Below, in pieces: positions 30,394-44,400 of a stretch of 64,000 nucleotides of DNA; position 1 is the stretch's first letter, and the number at the start of each line of letters is the position of its first letter. The notes beneath the pieces were generated by a model. The model did not search any database and had not been told where the DNA came from. It saw nothing but the letters and a program-made list of their open reading frames with translations. The DNA comes from Labia minor (lineage: Eukaryota > Arthropoda > Insecta > Dermaptera > Spongiphoridae), in assembly GCA_963082975.1 (NCBI GenBank), contig OY720349.1, forward strand, positions 43,381,962 through 43,445,961, in the 5' to 3' direction. The translations under genes and the position numbers were made by a program.

Positions 30394-32402
30394 GATATAT
30401 ATCATTCATTAAAAAATCATTTTATATATTATTTATTTATTATTAAATTAATTATTTATTTTCTATTACTATACTAGTTAATTCGAATATATAGATTTTA
30501 CTTGTTTGTGTTTACAATTCTAAATTTTTCACATTTTGATCTCAATTTAGATTTTTTTCTATAAAATATATGCTTATATTTATTAAACATTTTATTTAAA
30601 CAGTAGAAAATTACTAATAAATTTTTATGATGATATTTCCAAATTAGACTAATTAAAAAATTAACCATTTTGAAATTTCAATTTCTATTTGAAACCAAAT
30701 TTCAAATTGCAATATATAATTACATATCAATAAATATTTTTTTATTATTGAATATTTTAAATTAATGTTTTTTTTCAGTATTTTCGTTAAGTTTATCCAC
30801 TGCAATGAATTTTTTATATTATAATTTAAATATATTTACTATATAAAACATTGTTAAGAATTTATTTAATTAATAAACTAATAGTATAATAATAAAAAAA
30901 ATATTTATTTATTATTTATTAGTATTTAAATAAATGTTATAAATGGAATTTTTAAATAAAAAAAATCATTAAGTAAAATAAGACTAAGTAAATGTATATA
31001 CAATTTGAGGCATTTAACAAAGAAAATGTTAAATTTTTATATAAATTTATATTTATTAATTACAAACAATAATATTACAATAAGTAATTTAATTCAATAA
31101 TAAATAATACTGAATTAACAATAATATAATTTTTTAATAAAAAGTTATGATTGATTTCCTTTATCTAAAATATTTAATATTATTAGAATTCTCTATTTTA
31201 AAATGAGTATATAATATTAAATAAAAAAATTTAAAAATTTAATTATATAATATTTTCTTTTTAAAATATTTTTACTTTACAAGTTGACTATTTATTATTT
31301 ATTATATATTTCTTTTCATTATTTAATGAAATCTTACAAATTTTATTTATTTAAAAAAATAAATATTCAACTTTATATAAATTTTTTCAGTTGTTTTTTA
31401 ATTTAAACTTTTAAATACAGTATTAAGTACTAATAAAAAAGTATATAATGGCCAAAAAGATCTTAAATAACTATATAAAAATTTCTAATTAAAATCAAAG
31501 GAAAAAAATAAACAAAAATACTAAATTTCTTTTACTAGTATACAATTAATGAAAATATTTATATAATATCACAGGCATTTTTTCATAAAATATTTTCTGA
31601 TAAAAAATGTATATATTTAAAATTATATAAAAAAAGAAAAATTAATAAAGAGAATGATAAATAAAAAAAAATGTGAATAAAATTTTAATTCAGTATTTAC
31701 AAATATCGTTTGATTTTTTTTACTTAATATATATATTATATATATTGTTTAAAATATTCTCAATATTTTCTTTGGAATTATTTATTTCTATATATATTTA
31801 TATTTAAAAATTATTGTTAATTGTTAAATATTAATTAAAAATAATAAGTCTTGATATACTATTTACAAGTTAAATTAAAAACAAAAAATCACTAGTAATT
31901 TTTGATAAAATTATTGGAAAAATGATTTCTATTTATAATGTATGGAATGTGTGATATAAAGTAGTGTTTTCCAAACTATTCTCATGTTTTCATTGAGATG
32001 CAATATATTATTATATATTTTATACAATACAATTGGACCATATCTTTTACAAATTTCTATATGCTAAATTAGAAATTATTTTAGCCCAATTTTTGTATAT
32101 TTGTTAATCCGCAATTGATCTTAAATACTCTCAAATCCTAAAAAGGACTTTATTGTTTATATAATTATTAGGTTTTGGTTTGCGAAATGCCGATTTCAAT
32201 TTGGAAAACACTGTCTCTATTCTTTGTAAAGACTCCTTTTAAATTAATTAATTGCAAACCGATAATTTATCCACACGTAATATTTTAATTTAATAATTAA
32301 ATGTTCACTATTTTCTGTTTTTTTTAAGGAAAACTCCAACTTGCTTTTTAAATTCCGTTAAAAAATCACTGCATTTTAATATTAATCTGTATATATGATA
32401 AA
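30265..32402. other. Intergenic between convergent RICTOR and sulfotransferase genes
   Basis: More than 80% AT by eye, with an (AT)n tract at about 30340-30390. It should hold both 3' UTRs. No other feature is supportable. Confidence 0.6.
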
Positions 32403-35400
32403 TTAAATCTGATTATTTGATTCGTAAGATGTACCCGTTGTTTGTGAAGTTGGCAAATGCAATGCAAGCAATTGTCTATGTAAACGTTGTCGACAAAATT
32501 GATAAAATTCAATTTCTCTTGTAAAATTTCGTCGCACAATTTCTTTAATTTCTTCACTTACGGGAGGTTTAAAAAGATTTCGATTTATCTTTTGCATTCG
32601 ATTTATTTGAGCTAAAATGAAAAAAAAAGTTATTATTATCATGTAAAACAAATCATCATGGCCCTAAAATAATTATTAATTACATTGTTGACTTGAGAAT
32701 TTAAGCTTCAATGCATTATTTTCTATTATCAAAATTCATAAATGAATGAAAATTCCCAATAAAAGAAGGTTATAACAAAACATTTCTCAAGTAAATCATT
32801 TCAGCTTTAAATTATTGCAAAATATAATAAATTTTTAAATAATTTGAAATTATATTTAAAATAATAATATTTGTGAGTATTATATTACTCTCAATTACAA
32901 CATCCAATAAAAAAGAAAAATCATATATTAATCAAATATTCAAATCATTTATAATTAATTTTAATTCTTAAAAAAAATACCTTAATTAAAAATTAAGATT
33001 TAATTTCATAAACCCTCGATAATATACCTAATAAAAATGTTCAAAAATTTACAAAATTTTTAGTTAAACCCACTTAATTGGAAAATTATTTAAAAGTTCA
33101 ATAGAATATTGATTGATAGCAATAATTTAAATATTAATTGTTTATAAATAATTTCTAAATTGAGTTTAAATGTTTTTATAATTACTATTTACCTTGGTAT
33201 ATTTGTCGTGCACCGGCAAAAAACCTTGGAACATAATGTTCTAATACAGTTAAGGTAGTATTGAGATCTTCCAGAACCCCAACAACTGCATAATGCCGGT
33301 CTACAGCTCTTTTAGCTCTTTCAAGAGCACCAGGAGTATTAAATGGTCTGAAAAAAAAAAAACAAATATCATTTCCTAACTATATTATGTTTATTTTTTC
33401 AAAAAAATTGAAAACTTACGTGCATGCATCATCATGTCCACAAAAGAATAATGATTGTCTTCGATGATCACCAATTCCTTCGTGAATTTCACCCTCAACA
33501 TATCGACATTCACGGTCCCCTCCAAGAACGCAAGATTCAAAGTCCTTAAAAATATTTTTTATTTAAAATTTTCATTTTTATTTAGATTTTCTATTTAGAT
33601 AGAAAATTTACCTTTTTAAGCCATTGTGGATCAGGTAAGGGAATATCTGGAAATGCTTGTTTACGTTCAACATAATACCAAGGAGCCCGGACATAATAAT
33701 ACCAAGAAATAACTCGTTCGATTGGGTCACGTACAAGATTAATATAAATTGGCTCAGGAAGTCCAAATCTGAAATGATAATGAAATACTAAAGTTAGGTG
33801 ATAAGTAGCCATAAAATACTCTAACTTGACAGAAAAATGCTTAATATATAAAAAAAAAAAAATTAAATTTGTATACCGAGTAAAATTGGTGAAGCAAACA
33901 TGTTTTACATAAACGGCTGGTGGGGTAAAAGATGTAACGTGAGAAGCGAGAGCAAGTTGTTCAGCAGCTGCCAGACGAATAGTCTCCACTCTTTGGATAT
34001 GATCACGTTCAAAACGAAATCCATTACGCAAAGAGAGTCGACGCAATAATTCCATTAAAGTTTGACTACCCACTTTCGGTACCCGATTGAAGAAGACAAT
34101 CTGCATACCAGCATGTCTTGTGTTATTCAATTCACGGGCGACAAGCCGGGATGCCTAAAAAACATGAAATTAAATAAAATTAGTTATAACTAATAAAATA
34201 AAAGGTTTACTTTAAGGTAATTAAATTTAATTATTATTTTAGTTTATTGTTATCAATTTACAATTTGAATTTGTTTGTGAGATGATTTAATCGTTGGAGT
34301 CAAATCTTTTTCTGCCGAACCATTTCTTCAGGTTTGGAAACAAGAAATAGTTGCTCGGGGCTAAATCCGGAGAATGGGGCGGATGAGGGAACAATTCGTA
34401 TCCCAATTCAGGGAAATTCACTTTTTTCCATTCTTCTCAAATCATGAGGTTGTCTGCTATTAATGGATGTCAAACAAAAACTAAATGATCCAGCCGGTTC
34501 AAATTTCGACAGAAGTCAGCTGATAGTTGCCTGTTGACAGGAACAGTGTTGCCATTTCATTTAAGAGTCAGGAAATTCAAAAAGTCACGGACTTATTGAC
34601 CTGCCCACGTACTTACTAAATTTACTAACAAATTTTTTTAAAAATAAATTCTTTATTAAATTAAAAAATTTATTAAATAATTCATAAATGTGGGCAAAAA
34701 CTCTACTAATAAACTAATTGAGAAAAACCGCTTCATCATTATTAACGAATCATTATTGTTAACGCCTCTCCATGATTTAGATTTATTTATTTTAAGGTCA
34801 ATTTATTTTTATATAATTTTTATAATTTTTTCTTTCATATATATATTTTTTTTATATATTTTATATTTAATTTTAACACGTGGGCGGCCAGTGGCTTCTT
34901 TGACGCCATCAGTTGGGGTCACATGACTCCTCACAACCAATCACCTCGTCACATGCTCTATTTTGGCCTTTCGCGCCAAAAGGCTGCCTTGGCGTCAAGA
35001 GCTGGCCGCTTCACTTACTTGCTTTTGAGACTTGCTTGTGTGACGCTGCGTTGAGAACTTGTACTTTGAACGTGGATTCCTTTTCCACGCTTTTTAGGAG
35101 ATCTAACTTACTTTCTGGATTAACGCCTTGTTGCGAAGTTATATTTTAAAGTGGATATCATTTCCACGCTTTTTAGGTGATCTGCTTCACTTGTTTTTCA
35201 AACTTCTGGCTGTGAACTTAATATTGAGCTTTTTAGGTGTGAATTCGCCATTTTGTTGTTAAAACACGTGGAGACACTGTGTTTCAATTATTATTATTAT
35301 TTTTTTGTAACTTGTTTTGTTTTAGCTCAATATTAGCCAGCATTTATTTCTCTTATTTTATATTTTAATTTTATTTTAGTTTTTTTAATTTATATTAATT

Positions 35401-38400
35401 GTTCTTTAATTAAATACATTTTATAGCGTGGCAACGAACATTTCTCTTTTATTTAGAAAAAGTGAACCTAATCTTTCCTTTGCAGGCCCATATGTTAGCA
35501 TCGGATATTTCATTAATTTAATTTGTTATTGCTTTAAGATTTTGGATGTTCAAAGCGATTCTCCTAAGCGCTAATAGTCAAACGTACTGCACTCTTTGGT
35601 GAAGTATATTTAAGGGTTCCTTTCCCAAATAATTTGTTTTATTCCCCGTGTGAAAGAGTTGAGATTTCCTTTTTTAACTCCTTCATTAGTGGCACAGGTG
35701 GTCCGACAAGCTGAACAATATTTATTTAGTCAACGGCTTGTCCATACCCCTTAACTTCTGGCGACCGTTGACCACAGGACTGCGCGGGAGTTTCGGTTGG
35801 ATACCCATATCGAAAAGTACAGGTTCACTTTTTTTAATTCATTTATTATATATTTTTTTTTTATTTTTAGTTTTTATACATTTTTAAAATGTCCAGCACA
35901 CCATCCTCAGTTTTATTTCTGTATGCACATGCAAATGAGGTGGTAGATGATTGGACATTATTAAACCTTAATTTGGAAGACATTAAAAGTCTTGTGCAGT
36001 CAATCAATGATTTACCAGACTTGAGCTACTCAAGGCTGGTAAACAAGATTGAAAAAACGTTGAACGAAATCGAAACGTTTCGTTTAAATATTTTTAAATC
36101 AAAATTGAACAATGAGGTACAAGTCCAACCAATATTAACATTAATTAAAGCTGAATTGTTATTTTTAAATACAATTCAGCTTAAAAACATTTCAGCAAGT
36201 GATAATGGGCCAAAGTTTGATTTGAACGCCACGTTTAATGCCCAAAGTGCAAATACGGTGAACCTACCAAAACTTAATTTACCCATATTTAGAGGTTCAT
36301 TTGAAGAGTATATTCCCTTCAAGAACCAATTTGAAGCAGCCGTTACCAACAATCTGCAGCTATCCGCTTCCCAAAAGCTGCAGTATTTAAAATCTTACCT
36401 GGCCGGACCAGCAAAGGATCTCATCAACCATTTGCCGACTTCCGACGAGAATTTTATCATCGCTTTCGAGATGTTGGAAGCTAAGTATTATAATTATCGC
36501 AAGATTGTTTTCAATCTTGTCGATAAATTCTTAAATTTAAAACATATTAAAACTCCCAGTGCTGAATCTTACACTGGATTAGTCTCTACGGTAAGAGAAA
36601 CGATTTTGCAGTTGGATAATTTAAAAATTGATACTGATGCTTGGAACCATTTCCTTGTGAGATTGGTTACCTCAAAATTGGATGAGCATACTCATCAAAA
36701 GTGGATTTTTTCCCTTAATAGGGATGAAATTCCAAAATTGAAGAAAGTTTTGGAATTTTTAGATAAATTAGCGGACTCTTTCCACGAGACTCATGCTAAT
36801 AAATTTTCCATTAATTTTAATAATAATTATAACAATAATAATCCAAATGCAGATTCGTTTCATAAAAGAAACAATAAAGTTTTTAATATTAGAAATTGTG
36901 AAAGCAAGAATAAAAATGCTTACATTAAATGCACCATGTGCAGAGGTGCACATTATTTGCAAAGTTGTAAAAGTTTTTTAAATTTAGCAGTTAAAGATAA
37001 AATTAAATTTGTAAAGGAGAACGAATTGTGTTCTCTATGCTTTTCTAAAAAACATACTTCAAAGCAATGCAAATGGAGTAATTGTAAATTATGTAATAAT
37101 CCACACAATTTTCTTTTACATATTTTTAGAGATAAGAATCGACGGGGATCTTCTAGATCACCTACAAATAGTACAAAGGATGGTGCGTCAGTGAGTAGCA
37201 ACTCCAGGTCATCCTCTCCACAAGAAAATCCTGCCTCTTCAAATTCCAGTGTTCATTTTTGTCGTGGAAAAAATACGACTTCTTTACTGGGCAAGGCAAC
37301 AGTTATTTTAAATGATAATGCAGGTAAAACTTTTAAAGTTAAAGCCTTGATTGATATGGGCTCTGAAATCTCACTTATCTCTAACTCCTTAGTGGACAAG
37401 ATGAAATTACCTAAGCAATCCTCCAATATAAAACTTACCGGAATTAAAAATCAACCTTTAGGCAAAAGCAATTCTTTTGTAAAAATTAATATTTCTTCCC
37501 CAGTTGATAATTCGTTTCATTTAAACACTACTTTCAATGTAGTGGATAATTTAAATTTAAAATTGCCATCGTTGCCATTGAAACGCAATCAATTTAATTT
37601 CGCTAAACATTTGCCTTTATCTGACCCCAGTTTCTTCTCTCCTAGTCAAGTTGATATAATAATAGGAGTTAAATTATTTAGCAAAATTATTAAACCCGAA
37701 ATTATTAAAAATAAAGATAGCTCTATTATAGCACAATCTACCGAGTTAGGGTTTGTTATGTTTGGTCAGGCTATTCCCCTTAACGTCAAATGTTTCAACA
37801 TTAATAAAAAATGGCAAAATAAAAATGAAATAAGGGATGTGCTCAATATCAGAGCACAAGTTTACAAAAATTACAGGAGTTAGAATTGGTTTGGTGGAAT
37901 GCATACCCTGCTTTGCCAGTGGAAGTTGTATTAAATTCTCTACCTCCCACTCCTGAAACCGTTGATCCTTAATCCATTGAATTAATTTCTCCCGGGCATT
38001 TTTCTCACTGGAGAAGCACTGACTCATCTACCTTTTATTAATTAAAAATCAAAATTGTAAACTTAATTGTAAAAGTTGACTTTAAAAAATCTGTGCAAGT
38101 TGGCACCTCAAATAAATTATATATAGGTCATTTATTTTAATAATGTATCCTACTACTTAAACATATATATTTTTTGTAAACTAATTTTATGTAAATTACT
38201 TTTAAGTTTTTGGTCAGTGATAAACTGCGTTTCTTCACTGAAGGGGGGAGGATGTTAACGCCTCTCCCTGATTTAGATTTATTTATTTTAAGGTCAATTT
38301 ATTTTTATATAATTTTTATAATTTTTTCTTTCATATATATATTTTTTTTATATATTTTATATTTAATTTTAACACGTGGGCGGCCAGTGGCTTCTTTGAC

Positions 38401-41400
38401 GCCATCAGTTGGGGTCACATGACTCCTCACAACCAATCACCTCGTCACATGCTCTATTTTGGCCTTTCGCGCCAAAAGGCTGCCTTGGCGTCAAGAGCTG
38501 GCCGCTTCACTTACTTGCTTTTGAGACTTGCTTGTGTGACGCTGCGTTGAGAACTTGTACTTTGAACGTGGATTCCTTTTCCACGCTTTTTAGGAGATCT
38601 AACTTACTTTCTGGATTAACGCCTTGTTGCGAAGTTATATTTTAAAGTGGATATCATTTCCACGCTTTTTAGGTGATCTGCTTCACTTGTTTTTCAAACT
38701 TCTGGCTGTGAACTTAATATTGAGCTTTTTAGGTGTGAATTCGCCATTTTGTTGTTAAAACACGTGGAGACACTGTGTTTCAATTATTATTATTATTTTT
38801 TTGTAACTTGTTTTGTTTTAGCTCAATATTAGCCAGCATTTATTTCTCTTATTTTATATTTTAATTTTATTTTAGTTTTTTTAATTTATATTAATTGTTC
38901 TTTAATTAAATACATTTTATAGCGTGGCAACGAACATTTCTCTTTTATTTAGAAAAAGTGAACCTAATCTTTCCTTTGCAGGCCCATATGTTAGCATCGG
39001 ATATTTCATTAATTTAATTTGTTATTGCTTTAAGATTTTGGATGTTCAAAGCGATTCTCCTAAGCGCTAATAGTCAAACGTACTGCACTCTTTGGTGAAG
39101 TATATTTAAGGGTTCCTTTCCCAAATAATTTGTTTTATTCCCCGTGTGAAAGAGTTGAGATTTCCTTTTTTAACTCCTTCATTAGTGGCACAGGTGGTCC
39201 GACAAGCTGAACAATATTTATTTAGTCAACGGCTTGTCCAATTATATAGGCACAATGTAAATATTAAAAAATCCCCTAGTATTATAATTCCTTGAAAATT
39301 TTATAAGTTCTTTTATTGAACGGTGCTTTTTTCAAATAGTCTCAACTAATTCATCTGTTCTCCATAAGTAGTTAACATAACAGTATACTAATTAATTAAT
39401 CAATTAGCCATATCTATTATTTAAAAATTTTGATATATATTTTCTTTAAAAAGGTTTAATTGATTAAAAAAAATTTTCAAAATCTATATTTTTAAATAAG
39501 ATTTATTGAATTATTTTATAATTTATTTAAATATATGAAAATAATTTTAATAATAGTAGAAATGAATAGAAGAATTAATTTCAATTCTAAAAAGTATCAT
39601 CAAAATTTACATATAAATGTATTTTTTATGTTTTAATAATTTATCTTCCCGCAATCCGAAACTGATGTTTTTATTAAATAAGTTGACATGTGGCCAGGCG
39701 CAGAACCAACCGACGGTTTGAAATAAATTAATTTCCAGCTACAGAAACAATTTCAAATAATTTTAATGTATCTATAACGCAATAAAAAACAGATATCGAT
39801 ATAACATAAATATTTTTAATTTTATTTTATTTAAAATATATAAGTAAGAGCTGGCTATGTCGTCATATAATTTTAAATTAAGAAAAAACTAATGAAGATG
39901 ATTTTCCCGAGGATAAAACCAATACAAAGTGCATGATTCGTGGAGATATGTAAAAAATCTCCTCATGTAAAATTTGGTGTGAAAACAATACCTCCCTTAC
40001 TATCGTTAGTCGGTAAAAATGAATGAAATAAATTCAAATTGTATCAACCCGTAACGAAAGTAGGAACATTTTTGTTGATTACCAATTTGAAATTCATAAT
40101 TTAGGTACCATATCATATTTTAGATAAAATTATACAAATTTTTTAATTTTTATTTAACAACTGGGTAGCAAAAAATTAAATAAAGATGATTTCAGGAATT
40201 AAAACCACTTACTGGGCCAACATAATAATGCGAAAAAAAATAACATTTTCAAGTTATTTATTCACATATATTCCTCTTTCACTTTATGAGTTTTTATTTT
40301 TGTTTTACATGTAATTTCCTATAGTATAAGCAATTTCCCCCAATCGTTTATTTATATTTGATATTAATTTGTTGATAAAATAAAACCGAGGAATATGACA
40401 CGATTAGGGCTATGGCGCGTTTCCTTTATAACCCTTTTGGTGCGGGAAAGGGATTGGGGACAATAGTAACTACGCAACCAGATAAAGCGTGTCTACCTTA
40501 GCTATAAGCGAATCGTCGTGGAAAGATTTGTTTGTTCTCCATCTTGCGATATTTCATCATATTGATTTCAAATGTTCGTAATTTTTTTTTTTTTGCAAGA
40601 TATGTTTCTTTTGTCAAACGATGAAAACTTATTTATATAATCCAAATAAATATTAATACACATATTTAACTTATTTAATATTTATTTATATTATTTATAC
40701 AGTAATATGTTGACCGCTGATATACCATGATAAACAAATTTAGCTTCAAGTATTGCAAAAGGTTATTTTCTGATAAGTATGTAGAATGATCTTGGATCAT
40801 TATCGGATTTTTAAATCCTTCCATTACAAATTAGTAGATTGTAAATTTATAATATATATGTATATCCTGGAGTCAGTGGCGTACCTAGGGGGGTGCTGTG
40901 GGTGCGGTCCGCACCGGGCGGCACTTATCTTGGGGCGGCATTTTTTATATTTAGTTATAGTTGTAAAAAGCAACTTATTCATTTCATATTTATTTTTTTT
41001 CTTTCTTGAATAATAAATGATTATTATGATTATTATAAGTTTACTATTTGATTTATATAAATTATGATCAACTATATGATTTCGAATATTATTCCTCGGT
41101 GTATATAAATGCATTTTAGTGTAAATTTTGAATTCTAATTCCAAGAACAGGATAATAATTTTATTTTATTGTATTCATTAAAATTCGTTGAATTCGTAAA
41201 CGCATCTTTACAATTTTGTTCGGCAATTTTTCCTAACTAAAATTTTTTGATATCAGTTTATAAATGTCATTTCTTTTGAAAAGTTTATATGATTACTTTG
41301 AAGTGATATACCAATATTTTTTTAAATCATCTATTTTTCTTTTGAAAAGCAGGGCCGGCGGAAAAAATATAAATATAAATTTTGGGAGCATTATACACGA

Positions 41401-44400
41401 TTTTTCTAGTATGAAAGCTAGAAGAGTAAATATTCTATTAATATGTTTACGAGTGCATACAAATATGTGTAAAAAATTTACTCTGTGTATCAATTAATAT
41501 TGATTAAATAACTTAATAATTTATTTATGTGTATTAATTTATAAAAACCACTATTTGATTGACTTATAATAAAAAGGGCGGCAAACTGGAGATCGCCCCG
41601 GGCGGCAAAAGTTCTAGGTACACCACTGCCTGGAGTTGAATTTAATCGTAATTGAAGATAGACAATTTTATTGCTTTCCTCTTCCCTCCCATCATTATCC
41701 GCTAGTGACTTTAAACTATTTTATGTAAAAATGGCGTCTACATGTTCAATATACATAATTAAGAACCAATGACTCAACGAAGTTTTAGACAATTAACAAA
41801 ATTATACCTCAACTAGTCCCAAAGAGAATAACTAGTCATGACATCATCAAATAATAGTTATTGAATGATAATGAATAATATCTTATTAAATTATGCTTCA
41901 TTTAATTATACTACTTTGTTATTTGTATTTTTATAAAAAAATTTAAATAATAATAATAATTTATACCTACATATGCATAATTTTAATTATACTACTTTGG
42001 TTATTTGTATTTTTATAAAAAAATTTAAATAATAATAATAATTTATACCTACATACGAGTATATTTGATTATTTATTTATAAATTACTAGCTGCTCAGAG
42101 CTCCTTCGTCGCTCTTCACATCTAGACGGGGGCTCCGCCCCTTGTACCCCCGAGTGGTACATAGTATTTGGTTGAAAGTAGTAAAAGGTTTTCATCCATT
42201 TTGTTTCAAACAATGTATAACATAAAACATTCATTTCTTATTGTGTGATTATTTAAAATATATTTTAATTTATTTAGTAAATTAATTATATATATTATTA
42301 TTGAATATGTTATATCTATCTACTCGAAAGTTCTTGGCAGCTACAACCACATTTCTCCAAGTGTCCTTATCCTGAGCCTCTGTTCCATCTCTCGTACGTC
42401 ATTCCCTGATGTACTCATCTTTCTTTGGCCCATAAATGCTGGGGAGAATCCTATTCTCTGAATCCACTCTCATCTCCAAAGATCATAGACCATGTCTAAC
42501 ACTCATATAATACAACAGACAAAATAATTGTTTTATATATTTTAATTTTCATTCCCTTTTATAATAATTTTGATGAGATAAGCCTCTTTACTGCATGATA
42601 ACAGGCGTTTTCCGATTGCAACTTCGATTTCAATTCTTCTCAAATATTATTATCCTTCGTGATTACATTCAATTTTTCTACATATTCAAATTCTACATTT
42701 TGTATGTTAATACTGCTCCTGTTTGTTTCTAAATATATTTATTTATCATTATTAATTTCAAACCTCATCTCTTTTCCTACCTCGATTAATTTTTCCTCGC
42801 TATCTGTAATTGCAATTGCCGAATCTCCTATTATATTTAAGTCGTCTGGGTCACCTAATATTTTACAATTGATTTCCACATCTTACTCTTTCTTTACTAC
42901 CTTCAAGATAAATTTTAAGATCAAAATTTGAAAAAGTTTATCCGGATCTATTGAGTCATGCGTAGGTTTTACTAAAGTCTACAAATAATTAGTGAACAGA
43001 GATATTGAATTCGCGGTTTTTTTAATATCTGTCATAATGAAAATATCTTAATTAATGTTGATCGATTTGGCATGAACCCGCAATGATATCGTCTAATATT
43101 TCCTCCGCCTATAGTTTATAAGTATTGTATATGTTATAATAGAGTATAATATTTCTTGATCATTTCATTTCGATATTTTAATTTCATTGTTTGATTTTTA
43201 TTGAATATTTTTAATTATAATAAAATTAGAGAAAATGCAAAGTTAGAGACTTGAGACAATTTATAAAAATTAACGGTATAAAAGTATTGATAAAACTAAA
43301 GATAAATTAACAATATATACATTCATTAATAGTATTAATTTAAATTAATGGATTTATTTGATTTTTTATTATTAAGTTCATTTATTAATTTTTTTAGATC
43401 ATAGTTAATTCCCTCCCTTAAAATAAAAGAAGTACCTATTCAAATATGGAAAGAATAAATACAAAATAATTTAAGTTAAATATGATTTAAATATTTTATT
43501 AAATTAATTAAAATGAGAACTTTTAGAATAAATTATTTAATTGAAATGATATTTGAATATTAGAATTTAAAATAAAAAGTTAAAATTTATAATAATTCTT
43601 TGATTGCTAGTTATATACATTGTGTAAAATGAGTCCACCAGTCAGTGGGCCACGCCTGGCTCTTGAATGAACAACACGGAGAACTATATATAAACTTTAA
43701 ATCTCTCTCTGTCCCGCTCACACACACTCTCACCTCTCTCCTCATCCCCTCCACCTCTCATTTCTTAGTTATTTCAATTTCCACAAATTGTCTAATTTTT
43801 AAAATATTCACTAATTTACTTTCTATTTTTATTCTTTAATCCTTAAATAATATATTTTCTATTTTATGTTAAAATGTAAATAACTTACATTTTAACATAT
43901 TAAACTATGACAGCAAAAAAGTAAACGAATTACATACATACATACAAACAGTCTCCTTTATATATATAGATTATATTTATTGACTAATTTTGTTGAATAT
44001 TGTCAGAGATTTTGTGTAAGAAATATTAACTTACTTCTCCACTTGATTCCAAATGTCGTATGTAATTCATGACATCATTACTGCTACTATCCCCTGAAAA
44101 AATAATTAAAAATTTATTAATTATAATTTGCATTTATAATTATTTTCAAAGATAAAAATATAAGTTATATTTATAAATTTTTAAGAAAGATTTAAATCAA
44201 TTTATGTACACGTATATCTATTTATATATATGTTAATATATAAAATTGGTTTAATTGTGTATAGTGAACATGAAAACAAATAATATATACATATAAAATA
44301 CAAAATTAGAAAAGTACTCATATTGCATTTTTTTAGTATTTAAAAATTATTATATTTGAATTTGATAACACCCATGAACATGCCCCACTCATTTTTTCCC

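Larger units (their letters stand above)
34757..39240 (+). mobile_element. BEL/Pao LTR retrotransposon, complete LTRs, pol lost
   Basis: Two 988-bp LTRs (34757-35744 and 38253-39240) start TGTTAACGCC, end CTTGTCCA, and are flanked by the 5-bp duplication ATTAT (34752-34756 and 39241-39245). The only LTR difference I noticed is A/C at 34772/38268, indicating a recent insertion. A purine tract (AAGGGGGGAGGA, 38241-38252) abuts the 3' LTR. A candidate primer-binding site, TGGCGACCGTTGACC, begins about 15 bp after the 5' LTR. The 2.5-kb interior holds gag-protease only; reverse transcriptase, RNase H and integrase are absent, so the copy is non-autonomous. It is in the large intron of the sulfotransferase gene, opposite in orientation to it. 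Confidence 0.95.

Noticed and set aside
33591..34130. Continuous 179-codon frame as a single sulfotransferase exon
   Set aside because: It reads through an 108-bp intron (33769-33876); splicing it out restores the conserved NFTRFGLPEPIYIN order.
34690..35149. Two 78-codon frames in the 5' LTR (and the equivalent ones in the 3' LTR)
   Set aside because: They occur within LTR sequence upstream of gag and have no recognisable domain.
35759..35773. TGGCGACCGTTGACC as a definite primer-binding site
   Set aside because: Position is right but about 14 bp from the LTR end, and I could not match it to a specific tRNA, so it is mentioned only as a candidate.
37746..38027. Minus-strand 93-codon frame at the end of the BEL/Pao interior
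   Set aside because: It overlaps the protease frame on the other strand and the deletion junction; no supporting motif.
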